Below are positions 28,010-36,662 of a stretch of DNA of 64,000 bases, piece by piece. Source of the DNA: Aureimonas populi (lineage in GTDB: Bacteria > Pseudomonadota > Alphaproteobacteria > Rhizobiales > Rhizobiaceae); the NCBI RefSeq assembly GCF_017815515.1, contig NZ_CP072611.1, forward strand, positions 2,914,001-2,978,000, written 5' to 3'. Under the pieces are notes generated by a model. The model had not been told where the DNA came from and did not search any database. It saw nothing but the letters and a program-made list of their open reading frames with translations. Each line of letters starts with the position of its first letter. The first letter of the stretch is position 1. Made by a program: the position numbers and the translations under genes.

Positions 28010-28540
28010 TCAGCGGGCGCGGGCCGGAGCCTTTCGCGCTACGGGCGGCGCATCCGCTTCGGGCGCGGACAAGCCGTCCGCCACCTGCGTCAGCAACTCG
28101 TCGGCCTTCTTCTCCTCCGCCAGGGTCTGTTCGAGAAGCGGCACGGCCTCGTCATAGCCGAGCTTGCGGGCCCAGTTGCGCAGAAGGCCGTAGCGGGCGA
28201 TCTCGTAATGCTCCACGGCCTGCGCGCAGCCGATCAGCACTTCGTCGGCGGCGGGGCTCTCCCCGAAGTCCTCAAGGTCCTCCTCCATTTCGGAGGTGAT
28301 GCCTTGCATCGCTTCGCAGGTCTTGCCGCGCGCCGGCTTCCCGATGATCTCGAAAATCTGCGTCAGGCGCTCCACCTGCTCCTCGCTTTCGGCGCGGTGG
28401 TCCTCGAAGGCCTTCTTCAGTTCCGGCGCCTTGGCGGCCCCGGCCGATTTCTTCAGCGCCTTCACGGACTGCTTCTCGGCGTAATAGACGTCCTTCAGTG
28501 TCTCGTGGAACGCATCCGCGAGCGTTTTTTCGGTGGCCAT
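28010..28540 (-). CDS. DUF892 (YciE-like) ferritin-fold protein
   Basis: A 176-residue four-helix-bundle protein of the YciE/DUF892 family, often linked to stress response. Helix motifs are clear: LADAFHETLKDVYYAEKQ, HRAESEEQVERLTQIFE, AVEHYEIARYGLLRNWA and LLEQTLAEEKKADELL, with Glu/His pairs that could bind a di-iron site. The ATG at 28540 has a GGAAGGAA ribosome site; the longer frame to 28645 lacks one. A basic Ala/Pro tail ends the protein. It has its own terminator. Confidence 0.93.
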   Translation of the reverse strand: MATEKTLADAFHETLKDVYYAEKQSVKALKKSAGAAKAPELKKAFEDHRAESEEQVERLTQIFEIIGKPARGKTCEAMQGITSEMEEDLEDFGESPAADEVLIGCAQAVEHYEIARYGLLRNWARKLGYDEAVPLLEQTLAEEKKADELLTQVADGLSAPEADAPPVARKAPARAR

Positions 28541-28641
28541 GTGTGGGTTTCCTTCCCGTGCATCACGTCTGACAAGACTCCGGCGTGATGGCGAGGTTCC
28601 CCCCGCGTGCCGGGCGATACGGTAGGCGGGACCCGATCCCC

Positions 28642-30303
28642 TCACTCCAGCATGGCCTGGAGGGTTTCCAGCCGGTCGGCCTCGAAGGCCGGCTTGTCCC
28701 AGCGCAGGCGCGAAATGCGGGGGAAGCGCATGGCCACGCCCGACTTGTGGCGCGTGGACCGCGCCAGCCCCTCGAAGGCCACTTCGAGGACGAGCCCGTG
28801 GTCAGGCTCGGCCCGAACCGAGCGCACGGGGCCGAACCGCTCTATGGTGTTGTCGCGCACATATTTGTCGAGCTGCTTCAACTCCTCGTCCGTGAAGCCG
28901 AAATAGGCCTTGCCGACGGGCACCAGTTCCGGCTGGTCCTGCGGGCCGGTCCAGACGCCGAACGTATAGTCTGAATAGAAACTGGAGCGCTTGCCGTGCC
29001 CGCGCTGGGCATACATCAGCACGGCATCGACCAGATGCGGGTCCTGCTTCCACTTGAACCAGGGGCCCTTGGGCCGGCCCGGCACATAGGCCGAGTCCAG
29101 CCGTTTGAGCATCAGCCCCTCGATGACCGCGCTGGGCGGCGAGCCGCGCAGGCGGGAGAGATCGTCGAACGTCTCGAACGGCACGAAGGGCGAGATGTCG
29201 AAGCGCGTGGGCTCCAGAGCGGAGACGAAGCGGTCGAGGCGCTTTCGGCGTTCGAGGAAAGGCAGAGGCCGCAGATCCTCCGCCCCGTCCTGGAGAAGGT
29301 CGTAGGCGCGCAGGAACACCGGGTGGCGCTTCATCACGGCGGCCGAGACGCTCTTGCGGTTCAGCCGCTGCTGGAGGTCGGAAAAGGTGCCCACTAGGAT
29401 ATCGTCCTCGGCGCGCCCCTTCCGCGCGTCGAGCGCCGGCTTTCCCGGCGTGCCCGGCGTGCCCGGCGAGGGGCGCGCGACGAGAAGCTCGCCGTCCAGC
29501 GAGCCCTCGAAGGTCATGAAGTCCACGAGGTCGGGAAAGGCCGTGGAGATGTCGTCGCCGGTGCGCGAATAGAGGCGGCGCACGCCACGTTCGGCGGTGG
29601 CCTGGACGCGGATGCCGTCCCATTTCCATTCGGCCGCGTAATCCTCCGGCGCGATCCGGCCATAGTCCGGCTCCTCCAGCGGTTGCGAGAGCATCACGGG
29701 CCGGAACGGCGCGGCGGCGGCCGAACGCGGTTTTTCGGCCCTGCCTTCCAGCCATGCGAACAGCGCCTCGTAGGGTGGGCGCAGCCCGTGCCAAAGCTCC
29801 TCGATCTCCGCGATGTCCTTCTCTCCGAAATCGGCCAGCGCCTGCTTGGCAAGGCGCGAGGAGACGCCGATTCGCATTCCCCCCGTCACCAGTTTGAGCA
29901 GGGCGTAGCGGCCTGAGGAATCCAGCCGGTCGAGCCAGGCCTCCACGAGACGGGGGCCCTCGGCGCGCGTCGCTCCGTCCAGAGCCGCGACGATATGCGA
30001 AAGACTGGGTGGATCGTCCTCCACCGCGTCCGCCCCCGGCCAGACCAGCGCGATGGTTTCGGCAAGATCGCCGACATAGTCGTAGGAATAGCCTAAGAGG
30101 ACCTCATCCATGCGGCTTTCCATCAGCGCGCGCAGCATGGCCGGCTTGACGCTGCGCACCTCCAGCTCGCCCGTGATGGCCGCCAGAGCATAGCCGCGCT
30201 CGGGGTCGGGCACCTGACGGAAATGGTCGACCATCAGGCGCAGCTTGCCGTTGCGCGAGGGCGTGAGGACGAGGCTGTCGAGAAGGTCGGCGAAGGGCTT
30301 CAA
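28642..30303 (-). CDS. ATP-dependent DNA ligase
   Basis: A 553-residue ATP-dependent ligase. The N-terminal DNA-binding region begins KPFADLLDSLVLTPSRNGKL. The adenylation domain has motif I EWKWDGIR (active Lys near residue 220), YSRTGDD and DGELLVAR, and the C-terminal OB domain includes FKWKQDPHLVDAVL. The start is a TTG at 30303 by alignment with the family's MK-F-LL N-terminus; the next Met is 22 residues in. A Pro/Gly-rich linker PSPGTPGTPGKP interrupts the core. It lies 73 bases after an exonuclease gene, suggesting a repair pair distinct from replicative LigA. Confidence 0.94.
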   Translation of the reverse strand: MKPFADLLDSLVLTPSRNGKLRLMVDHFRQVPDPERGYALAAITGELEVRSVKPAMLRALMESRMDEVLLGYSYDYVGDLAETIALVWPGADAVEDDPPSLSHIVAALDGATRAEGPRLVEAWLDRLDSSGRYALLKLVTGGMRIGVSSRLAKQALADFGEKDIAEIEELWHGLRPPYEALFAWLEGRAEKPRSAAAAPFRPVMLSQPLEEPDYGRIAPEDYAAEWKWDGIRVQATAERGVRRLYSRTGDDISTAFPDLVDFMTFEGSLDGELLVARPSPGTPGTPGKPALDARKGRAEDDILVGTFSDLQQRLNRKSVSAAVMKRHPVFLRAYDLLQDGAEDLRPLPFLERRKRLDRFVSALEPTRFDISPFVPFETFDDLSRLRGSPPSAVIEGLMLKRLDSAYVPGRPKGPWFKWKQDPHLVDAVLMYAQRGHGKRSSFYSDYTFGVWTGPQDQPELVPVGKAYFGFTDEELKQLDKYVRDNTIERFGPVRSVRAEPDHGLVLEVAFEGLARSTRHKSGVAMRFPRISRLRWDKPAFEADRLETLQAMLE

Positions 30304-30376
30304 GGGTCGCGGCTCCGAGGCGGCCGGAGCCCGACCACGCTTGCAGATAGGCGCGCGGCAGACCTTCGACAGCCCC

Positions 30377-31186
30377 TCAGGCGATGGCGGGGCCGCGCGT
30401 GAAACGGGCGAGAGCCTGCGCACGGCGGGCCTTGAGGTGGTGGCGAGCGGTGAACAGCGCGTCGGCATCCATGTTGGGCTGCTTCACGAGCCATTCCAGA
30501 TACTCGTCCGGAACCTCGGCCAGCGGCACGTTCTTGTGCTTGCCGAAGCGCAGCCGGGCCAGAAGCGCCGGTTCGGCCGAAACGCGCTCGGCCCGTTCCA
30601 GGAAATCCTCCGCGTCGGCGTAAAGCGGGCGCAGCCGCTCGGCGATTGTGCGCAGGAGCACGGCGGTGCACAGCGCGTCGTACAGCGCGCGGTGGGGGTG
30701 CGAGCCTGCCAGTCCCGCGCTCACATCGCCGAGGTCGAGCGGCACGTACTTCACCAGCGATTGCAAGCCGTGGGCGCGCACCTGCGGGAAGGCGCGCAGC
30801 GCCAGCTTGTGCGTGCACAGCCAGCGTCCCGTCAGCCGCAAGCGCGGCCGGTCGAAGTCCGCGCGCTGCGCCGCATAGGCGGGCGCGCCGGCAAACCGGG
30901 CGATGGCCTCCGCGAAGGGCGGTGCGCCGGCCAGCATCTCGTCCGTGATCCGATGCACCTTGCGAGCATGGGGATTGATCGGCACCCCGCCTGGATCGAC
31001 CAGCGTCTCCATCGGGTTGAAGATCGCGCCGGTGGCAAGATCGAGATCGACGGAGCCGATCTCGATCACCGCGTCCTCGCACAAGCGCTGGCCCGCGGTT
31101 TCCGTGTCGATCACGCGCACGATGCCCGAGGACTCCTGCGCAAAGAGCGAAAGCGTCCGGGCGGTGGCGGGAAACAGGTCGAGCAT
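30377..31186 (-). CDS. DEDDh 3'-5' exonuclease fused to DUF3820
   Basis: A 269-residue protein. Residues ~20-190 form an RNase T/DnaQ-like exonuclease: VRVIDTETAG (D, E), AQRADFDR (D) and HPHRALYDA (H, D). The usual AHNA-type motif reads AAQRA. The C-terminal part, ~212-258 (RFGKHKNVPLAEVPDEYLEWL), is DUF3820, a small domain of unknown role common after nuclease domains. Next to the ATP-dependent ligase it suggests a processing step before end joining. This pairing is inferred from adjacency. Confidence 0.9.
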   Translation of the reverse strand: MLDLFPATARTLSLFAQESSGIVRVIDTETAGQRLCEDAVIEIGSVDLDLATGAIFNPMETLVDPGGVPINPHARKVHRITDEMLAGAPPFAEAIARFAGAPAYAAQRADFDRPRLRLTGRWLCTHKLALRAFPQVRAHGLQSLVKYVPLDLGDVSAGLAGSHPHRALYDALCTAVLLRTIAERLRPLYADAEDFLERAERVSAEPALLARLRFGKHKNVPLAEVPDEYLEWLVKQPNMDADALFTARHHLKARRAQALARFTRGPAIA

Positions 31187-31226
31187 CTGGCTGAAAGATC
31201 GTCGCTTTTGCCCCGTTTCGCAAGCG

Positions 31227-32303
31227 TCAGGGCGTATCGAAAGCCAGAACCCAGAAGAAACTGTCGGACTCCTCGAACCGGCGGCGCTGAGAGGATATGA
31301 GGTAGATTATCCCTTCCTCCTGCACCGCCATGCCCACGGCATTGCCGAATTCGCTGCTGGCGGCGTTGTCGGGGTTGGCCGGGTCGTAGTCGCGCTCGGC
31401 ATGGTCGGGCTGGAAGCTGCGGCCGACGAAGGCCGCGACGCCCGGCGTGAACGGCCGTATCCCGGCCCGCAGCCTCTCGCCGCTCGTCTTCTCCACCAGA
31501 AGATTGCCGTCGTCGCCTTGCGAGACAGAGCAGCGGTGCGTGCCGACAGAACGCGCCGCCTCGTTCTGATAGCCGAAATAATAGAGCCGGCAGCTTCGCT
31601 CGCCGAGCAGCGGCTCGCTCAGGGAGAGATCGCCCGTTTGCGTGCCTGCGGCGATGGCGGCGGCGCGACCTGCCGCCGCGCGGGCGGCCGCCGGGCCGGT
31701 GGCGAGCGAGGCGCCGGCATTGGCCGCGATCGTTCGTTCGATCTGCGCCGGAAGTCCCTGAAGCTCCGCGCGATCGGCCTCGCCGAGGAGATCGAGCGTT
31801 TGTGGCGATGCGCCGGTCATGCCGGCCCCCGCGCCGGGCGTCACCGGCTCCAGCCCGCCCGCCAGCGAGGAGGGCGAGAGAAGGCGCGCCGATGCGCTCG
31901 CAAGCGCCTGTTCCGGTGCTGCCGGTGTGGCGGCGGCAGGCGCAACCGCCCCCTCGCCCGGCTGCGGGGCCGGCACCCGCCCCGCCATGGCCGCGTCCAT
32001 CGCCATCGTGCCGCCGATCTCCACCGACCCTTGAGCCTTATCGTAGACGCAAACCATGGAGACGGGCGATCCGTCCTCCACGGAGGCGCCGTTCAGGATG
32101 GCGAGCCCGTAGGATTGCAGGCCGAAGGGATCGACGAGGATTTGCGGCTCTCGCACCAGGGACGCCGATCCGGCACGACAGGCGGCTTCCACGTCGCGCC
32201 GGAACTGGCTCCACGCATCCGGGCTGGAGGCCAGCGCGGCGGACGAGGAGAAGATGCAGAGAGTGGCCATTGCCGCGCCGAGGCGGGATGAGCGGAAAGT
32301 CAT
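31227..32303 (-). CDS. Exported protein of unknown function (358 aa)
   Basis: The N-terminus MTFRSSRLGAAMATLCIFSS ending AALA-SSP is a Sec signal peptide. The mature part has an N-terminal region of ~90 residues (CRAGSASLVREPQILVDPFG), an Ala/Pro-rich linker (about 120-150), and a C-terminal region rich in aromatic residues (LYYFGYQNEAARSVGTHRC, GIIYLISSQ). Paired Cys residues could form disulphides in the periplasm. I recognise no family. The ATG at 32303 is chosen because the signal peptide starts there; the frame extends upstream without sense. Confidence 0.75.
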   Translation of the reverse strand: MTFRSSRLGAAMATLCIFSSSAALASSPDAWSQFRRDVEAACRAGSASLVREPQILVDPFGLQSYGLAILNGASVEDGSPVSMVCVYDKAQGSVEIGGTMAMDAAMAGRVPAPQPGEGAVAPAAATPAAPEQALASASARLLSPSSLAGGLEPVTPGAGAGMTGASPQTLDLLGEADRAELQGLPAQIERTIAANAGASLATGPAAARAAAGRAAAIAAGTQTGDLSLSEPLLGERSCRLYYFGYQNEAARSVGTHRCSVSQGDDGNLLVEKTSGERLRAGIRPFTPGVAAFVGRSFQPDHAERDYDPANPDNAASSEFGNAVGMAVQEEGIIYLISSQRRRFEESDSFFWVLAFDTP

Positions 32304-32475
32304 TGATTTCCTTCTCCTTCGTGCTTGCCGGCCCCGCCCGACCGACGGCCTGACGAATGACACGCGATCTCGGACACTTTGAGGCAGGCGCCCTGCCCTG
32401 TCTCCCATGCTTTCCCCGCCCCGGCCGATCTGCTAGTCGTCATCTTACGTGCACGTCAATTGGTGAGGAGGCCGA

Positions 32476-33450
32476 ATGACCCTACCCCATGTTCTCCAGA
32501 GGCTTCGGCTGCCCGTCATCGCCGCGCCGCTTTTCATCATTTCGCATCCTCCGCTGGTCGCGGCGCAGTGCAAGGCGGGCATCGTCGGCTCCTTCCCCGC
32601 CCTCAACGCACGCCCGGCGGCCCAACTGGACGAGTGGCTGCACGCGCTGAAGGAGGAACTGGCGGCGCATGACGCGGCCCATCCGCAGCAGCCAGCCGCG
32701 CCCTTCGCGGTGAACCAGATCGTGCACCGATCCAACAAGCGGCTGGAGGAGGATCTGGCGGTCTGCGTGAAGCACAAGGTGCCGATCGTCATCACCTCTC
32801 TCGGCGCGGTGCCGGAGGTGAACGAGGCCGTTCACTCCTATGGGGGTATCGTTCTCCACGACGTGATCAGCAACCGCTTCGCCCACAGCGCCATCCGCAA
32901 GGGGGCGGACGGCCTCGTGGCGGTGGCAGCCGGCGCGGGCGGTCATGCGGGCACCCTCTCGCCCTTCGCGCTCGTCTCGGAGATTCGCCAGTGGTTCGAC
33001 GGGCCGCTCTATCTCTCCGGCGCGATCGCCACCGGCGCGGGCATTCTGGCCGCGCAGGCGGCGGGCGCGGACGGGGCCTATATCGGTTCCGCCTTCATCG
33101 CGACGCGTGAAGCGCGGGCGAGCGACGGCTACAAGCAGGGCATCGTCGAGGGCACGGCGGCCGATATCGTCTATTCCAACCTCTTTACCGGCATTCACGG
33201 AAACTACCTGCGAGGCTCGATCGCGGCGGCGGGGCTCGACCCCGACAGCCTGCCCGAAAGCGACCCGGCCAAGATGGATTTCGCCAAGGCCAGCGAGGGC
33301 GCCAAGGCCTGGAAGGACATATGGGGTTCGGGCCAGGGCATCGGAGCGGTGCGGGCCGTTGTTCCTGCCGCGGAGCTGGTCGAGAGGCTTGCCGCCGAGT
33401 ATCGCGAAGCCTGCGCGCGTCTCCTGGGCCCGCAGCCGTTCACCGGCTGA
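32476..33450 (+). CDS. Nitronate monooxygenase (2-nitropropane dioxygenase family)
   Basis: A 324-residue FMN-dependent TIM-barrel enzyme that oxidises alkyl nitronates. The N-terminus RLRLPVIAAPLFIISHPPLV, the catalytic-His region AVAAGAGGHAGTLSPFAL (~residues 153-170) and the FMN phosphate site GAIATGAGILAAQAAGADGAYIGSAF are typical of class I enzymes. Divergent from the exported-protein gene. The ATG is preceded by GAGGAGG. It lies 76 bases before a tRNA-Thr gene. Confidence 0.95.
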   Translation: MTLPHVLQRLRLPVIAAPLFIISHPPLVAAQCKAGIVGSFPALNARPAAQLDEWLHALKEELAAHDAAHPQQPAAPFAVNQIVHRSNKRLEEDLAVCVKHKVPIVITSLGAVPEVNEAVHSYGGIVLHDVISNRFAHSAIRKGADGLVAVAAGAGGHAGTLSPFALVSEIRQWFDGPLYLSGAIATGAGILAAQAAGADGAYIGSAFIATREARASDGYKQGIVEGTAADIVYSNLFTGIHGNYLRGSIAAAGLDPDSLPESDPAKMDFAKASEGAKAWKDIWGSGQGIGAVRAVVPAAELVERLAAEYREACARLLGPQPFTG

Positions 33451-33526
33451 CGATTTCGGGTTGAACGGCGCTGCGATTGCGGCTATCAGAGCGCCGTCGT
33501 CGAGCGCTTCGCCGCGCCGACGAGAG

Positions 33527-33602
33527 GCCGCTTTAGCTCAGTTGGTAGAGCATCGCATTCGTAATGCGGAGGTCGTCAGTTCGAGTCTGACAAGCGGCAC
33601 CA
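33527..33602 (+). tRNA. tRNA-Thr(CGU)
   Basis: A full cloverleaf: acceptor GCCGCTT/AAGCGGC, D stem GCTC/GAGC, anticodon stem TCGCA/TGCGG, loop TTCGTAA with anticodon CGT at 33560-33562, T stem GTCAG/CTGAC and encoded CCA. It reads ACG. It is a different isoacceptor from the split UGU gene and cannot fully replace it. Confidence 0.97.
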
Positions 33603-33858
33603 TTCGTCATCTCCCCGCATCCTTCCAAATATTCGGCCGGCAACGCCGTGCCAGCATCTGGACATGGCCGCAGGCCGATCCAAATCATCCCGGCGCCGCG
33701 CCCCTGCGTGGGGCGGCGCTGGATGAGAAGGAATGCAAGATGGCTACGATCAGGGAACGCTTGAAACTGCGGTTCGGGCTGCCTTTGTCTCCCTCGGCCG
33801 ACGACATCGCCGACTGGGAAGATCGAATCCGGCTTCACGTGGCGAGCGGGATGCAGCC

Positions 33859-35300
33859 TAATGGTTTCGTCAAGCTGCATTCTTGAAGTTTGGGCTGAAC
33901 GGCGTCCTTGTTTGGAGGATGGCCCAGACGACATTTACGCGCCGCCGTGCGAGGGCGATGACGGCTTGGTTGTGGCGTTTTCCCTCGGTTCTCTTTCGGT
34001 CGTAGAAGGCGCGGCTTTCCGGGTCTGCGAGAGCGTTGAAAGCGGACTGGAAGAAGACGCGTTTGAGGGTTTTGTCGCCTCCGGTGGATCGTCGGACGGT
34101 TCTGGATTTCCCGGACTGGCGCAGGACGGGAGTGAGCCCGGCGGCGGCTGCGAGTGCATCGGCGGAACGGAATCGGGTGGCCGAGCCGACGCAGGCGATG
34201 AAGTCTGCCGTGAGCACGGCCCCCATCCCCGGCAGGCTGCGGATGAGGGCCGCATCAGGGTGGCAATCGAGAAGGAGCTCAAGATCGGCATCGATGCGGT
34301 CGCGCTGCGCACGGGCGGCCAGCGCCTCGGTGGCGAGGTCCCTGACCAGTCTGGCGCGGGTTTGGGCGCCGGGCACGTCGATGGCCTGCGCCTTGGCCAG
34401 GGTGACGGCCTCTTCGGCCATGGCGTCAGCGCCCCGCATGCGCGGATAGGCTTTCGTGAGCTGGCGTGCGAGGCGTTCGGGCTTGGCGTCGCGCAGCTCG
34501 TGCGGAGCGGCGAACAGGCTCAGGAAGACGAGGCCGGCCTTGGTCCTCACGTCGATGCGCCGCTCCAGCGCCGGAAAGAGCGAGGAAGTAAGGTCGCGCA
34601 AACGCGCGAGACGTCTGGTCTGATCGACGACGACCTCGCGACGTCGGCCGACGAGCAGACGGATGTCGACGTTGATCTCGGTTTCGACCTCCACCGGCCG
34701 CAGGTCCATGCGGGTTCGCGCCAGATCGGCGATGGTCGCGGCGTCACGGGGATCGGACTTGTTCTCGCCGCCGCGTGTTCCCTGCCGGGCTCGGTTGACC
34801 GCAAGGCCGGGCGTGTGAACAACCCGGAAGCCCGCTTCGGCCAGCATTGCACAGAGCAGAGTGGCGCAGCCGCCGAGCAGGTCGAGCGCGACCGTGACGC
34901 TTGCGGCATCCGGCGCGGACAGTTCGCTGATCAACGCCTCGATGCCTTCCGGGTCGTTCCTGACAGCATGGCTGAAGATGGCCTTTGCGTCCGAGCTGAT
35001 AGCGCAGGCCCAATGGATGTCCTTGGCGGCGTCGATACCGACGTAAAGGTGCATGCTTTCCTCCCTGATGCGTCCTCCTTTGAGCGGCAACCTTCCCACG
35101 CCGTCCTCGCCCTACACAGCGATCAATCGCAGAGCCTAATCAGCGGTCGGGTCAGGTGTGGAGACCGGGCGGTTCTGCCTCCCGAGCCATCGAGGGCGGC
35201 CAGCATGATAGCCATACCCGGTCCCCTGCCTTCCGACATCTTCGGTCATAAGAACCGCGCCGAAAAGGCAGATGTCGAAATGCACTTCATTGGTAGGGCC
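33859..35300 (-). mobile_element. IS110-family insertion sequence, about 1442 bp
   Basis: Boundaries are deduced from the interrupted gene: host sequence ends ...CAGCC at 33858 and resumes GCATGAG at 35301, with CC at both edges. There are no long terminal inverted repeats, as expected for IS110. The ~246 bases upstream of the transposase (35055-35300) have no ORF of their own and correspond to the end where IS110 elements encode a bridge RNA; I did not fold it. Confidence 0.8.
33870..35054 (-). CDS. IS110-family transposase
   Basis: A 394-residue DEDD-type recombinase. The N-terminal RuvC-like domain begins MHLYVGIDAAKDIHWACAIS and contains TRGGENKSDPRDAATIADLA; the C-terminal Tnp_20 domain has SLPGMGAVLTADFIACVG, AAGLTPVLRQSGK and GGDKTLKRVFFQSAF with the catalytic Ser. 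The ATG at 35054 follows a GGAGGAAAGC site. The frame is complete, so the element may be mobile. IS110 proteins use a bridge RNA from the element's own non-coding end to choose targets. Confidence 0.95.
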   Translation of the reverse strand: MHLYVGIDAAKDIHWACAISSDAKAIFSHAVRNDPEGIEALISELSAPDAASVTVALDLLGGCATLLCAMLAEAGFRVVHTPGLAVNRARQGTRGGENKSDPRDAATIADLARTRMDLRPVEVETEINVDIRLLVGRRREVVVDQTRRLARLRDLTSSLFPALERRIDVRTKAGLVFLSLFAAPHELRDAKPERLARQLTKAYPRMRGADAMAEEAVTLAKAQAIDVPGAQTRARLVRDLATEALAARAQRDRIDADLELLLDCHPDAALIRSLPGMGAVLTADFIACVGSATRFRSADALAAAAGLTPVLRQSGKSRTVRRSTGGDKTLKRVFFQSAFNALADPESRAFYDRKRTEGKRHNQAVIALARRRVNVVWAILQTRTPFSPNFKNAA

Positions 35301-35512
35301 GCATGAGCGCGCGGCCGACCATGCGGCGAGTGAGGTTTTCACCGGCTACGGCCTGAACCCCTTCGCCGGCGAGATCGACCTCTACCCGCTGCTGCCGCTC
35401 GATGTGGTGCAGGTGTGGACGGCGGGAATCGCCCCTAAACCGCAGCCTTCCAGCGCCGCAGCCTGATCGCGACGCGGATGAACGAAGCCCGGCCGCTCCG
35501 CGTGCCGGGCTT

Positions 35513-35908
35513 TCACGTACCTGGCGCGACAGCCCCCGGCGCGGCAGGCTCCACCGACCTGTTGTGCACCCAGCCCGAGGGGCAGGAACCGCGATAGGAG
35601 GCACGGCGCGCCACCGGCTCGGCCACACCGCAGTCGCCCTCCCCGTAGATCACCCCAACAAAGGTTCCGTTGCGGTCGCAGACGCGCACGATGTCGCCCA
35701 CATTCAGCCGCTCCAGCACCTGAAACGTGCCGGTGGGGCCGGAGCGCACATCGACGCGCCCTTCTTGCGACTGCGTCTCGCCGATCACGCCCAGTTCCGC
35801 GCAGGCCGGCAGATCGACGTCGCCGCCAACCCGAACCGGCACTGCCGGGGCGGCGACGGCCTCAAAGGCAAGCCCGGTCGCCAGAAGCACCGGGACCGTC
35901 CATCGCAT
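35513..35908 (-). CDS. Exported SH3-domain protein
   Basis: A 131-residue secreted protein from the Met at 35908 (MRWTVPVLLATGLAFEAVAA, a signal peptide); an upstream ATG at 35929 adds seven residues. The mature part contains a bacterial SH3b domain at about 45-90 (GRVDVRSGPTGTFQVLERLN, GDIVRVCDRNGTFVGVIY), likely to bind cell-wall material, followed by a Cys-containing tail (GDCG, GSCPSGWVHN). Two Cys pairs may make disulphides. It is a single gene convergent with the IS110 remnants. Confidence 0.8.
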   Translation of the reverse strand: MRWTVPVLLATGLAFEAVAAPAVPVRVGGDVDLPACAELGVIGETQSQEGRVDVRSGPTGTFQVLERLNVGDIVRVCDRNGTFVGVIYGEGDCGVAEPVARRASYRGSCPSGWVHNRSVEPAAPGAVAPGT

Positions 35909-36062
35909 CGCCTGCCCAAAAATAATCATCCGTCATCCGCATCGATATCACCATTCCCAGATAGGGAGCGCGCCCCCGCAAAGGCAAGCGGCAGGATGGG
36001 CAAGGGTGGAACCTGCCCGCCGCCATGCGCATATCGGGTAGAGCAACGACGGAGCGAGCGAC

Positions 36063-36662
36063 ATGCACAATGACGAGAAGAACATGATTCAGGGCCTTTT
36101 CGGCCGCCTCCGCGAGGCCGAGAAGACCGCGCCCCCACGCGACCAGGAAGCGGAAAGCTTCATTCGCGACAGCGTGGCCGCGCAGCCCGGTGCGCCTTAC
36201 TACATGGCGCAAACCATTATCGTGCAGGAACAGGCGCTGGAGGCCGCGCGCCAGAGGATCGAGGAGCTGGAGGGCCAGACACAGCGCTCCTCCGGCGGTC
36301 TTCTGGGCGGCCTGTTCGGCGGCGGCCAGCCGCAGCCCCGTGCCCGTTCGGCGGGCGTGCCCTCCGTCTCGCGCGGCGCGGCGGCGCAGGGCGACGTGCC
36401 CGCCGGGTCGCCCTGGAACAGCGCCGCGCGCAATGCCAGCCCCGCGCAACGCGGCGGAGGCGGCGGCTTTCTGGCCGGCGCCGCGCAAACCGCCGTGGGC
36501 GTTGCCGGCGGCATGATGCTGGGTTCCATGCTGGGCGGGCTGTTCTCCGGCGGGGACGAAGCGGTCGCCGCCGAGATGGAGCCCGATCTCGACCCCGGCA
36601 TGGATGAGGCCGGGATGGAGGATGCGGGGATGGACGAAGGGTTCGGCGACTTCGAGCTCTAG
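36063..36662 (+). CDS. DUF2076 family protein
   Basis: A 199-residue protein with the DUF2076 layout: N-terminal helix EKNMIQGLFGRLREAEKTA, then MAQTIIVQEQALEAARQRIEELE, Gly/Ala-rich linkers, a Gly-rich membrane-like segment (GVAGGMMLGSMLGGLF, about 148-163), and a very acidic Met/Asp/Glu tail. DUF2076 proteins are periplasmic ligand-binding-like, and their role is unknown. Its stop overlaps the convergent gph by four bases. Confidence 0.9.
   Translation: MHNDEKNMIQGLFGRLREAEKTAPPRDQEAESFIRDSVAAQPGAPYYMAQTIIVQEQALEAARQRIEELEGQTQRSSGGLLGGLFGGGQPQPRARSAGVPSVSRGAAAQGDVPAGSPWNSAARNASPAQRGGGGGFLAGAAQTAVGVAGGMMLGSMLGGLFSGGDEAVAAEMEPDLDPGMDEAGMEDAGMDEGFGDFEL

Larger units (their letters stand above)
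33740..35466 (+). pseudogene. 94-residue gene split by an IS110-family element
   Basis: The 5' part (33740-33858) encodes MATIRERLKLRFGLPLSPSA through HVASGMQP after a GAAGGAA site. The 3' part (35301-35466) encodes HERAADHAASEVFTGYGLNP through PKPQPSSAAA. Removing exactly 1442 bases between them joins the codon CC+G in frame to give one protein of 94 residues (…GMQP-HERAADH…). The C-terminal half contains PFAGEIDLYPLLPLDVVQVW. I recognise no family. With the IS present, the first half reads on for eight foreign residues to a stop at 33886. Confidence 0.7.

Noticed and set aside
35134-35342. Small ORFs in the 35055-35300 end of the IS110 element
   Set aside because: They lack ribosome sites and lie in the non-coding end expected to specify the bridge RNA.
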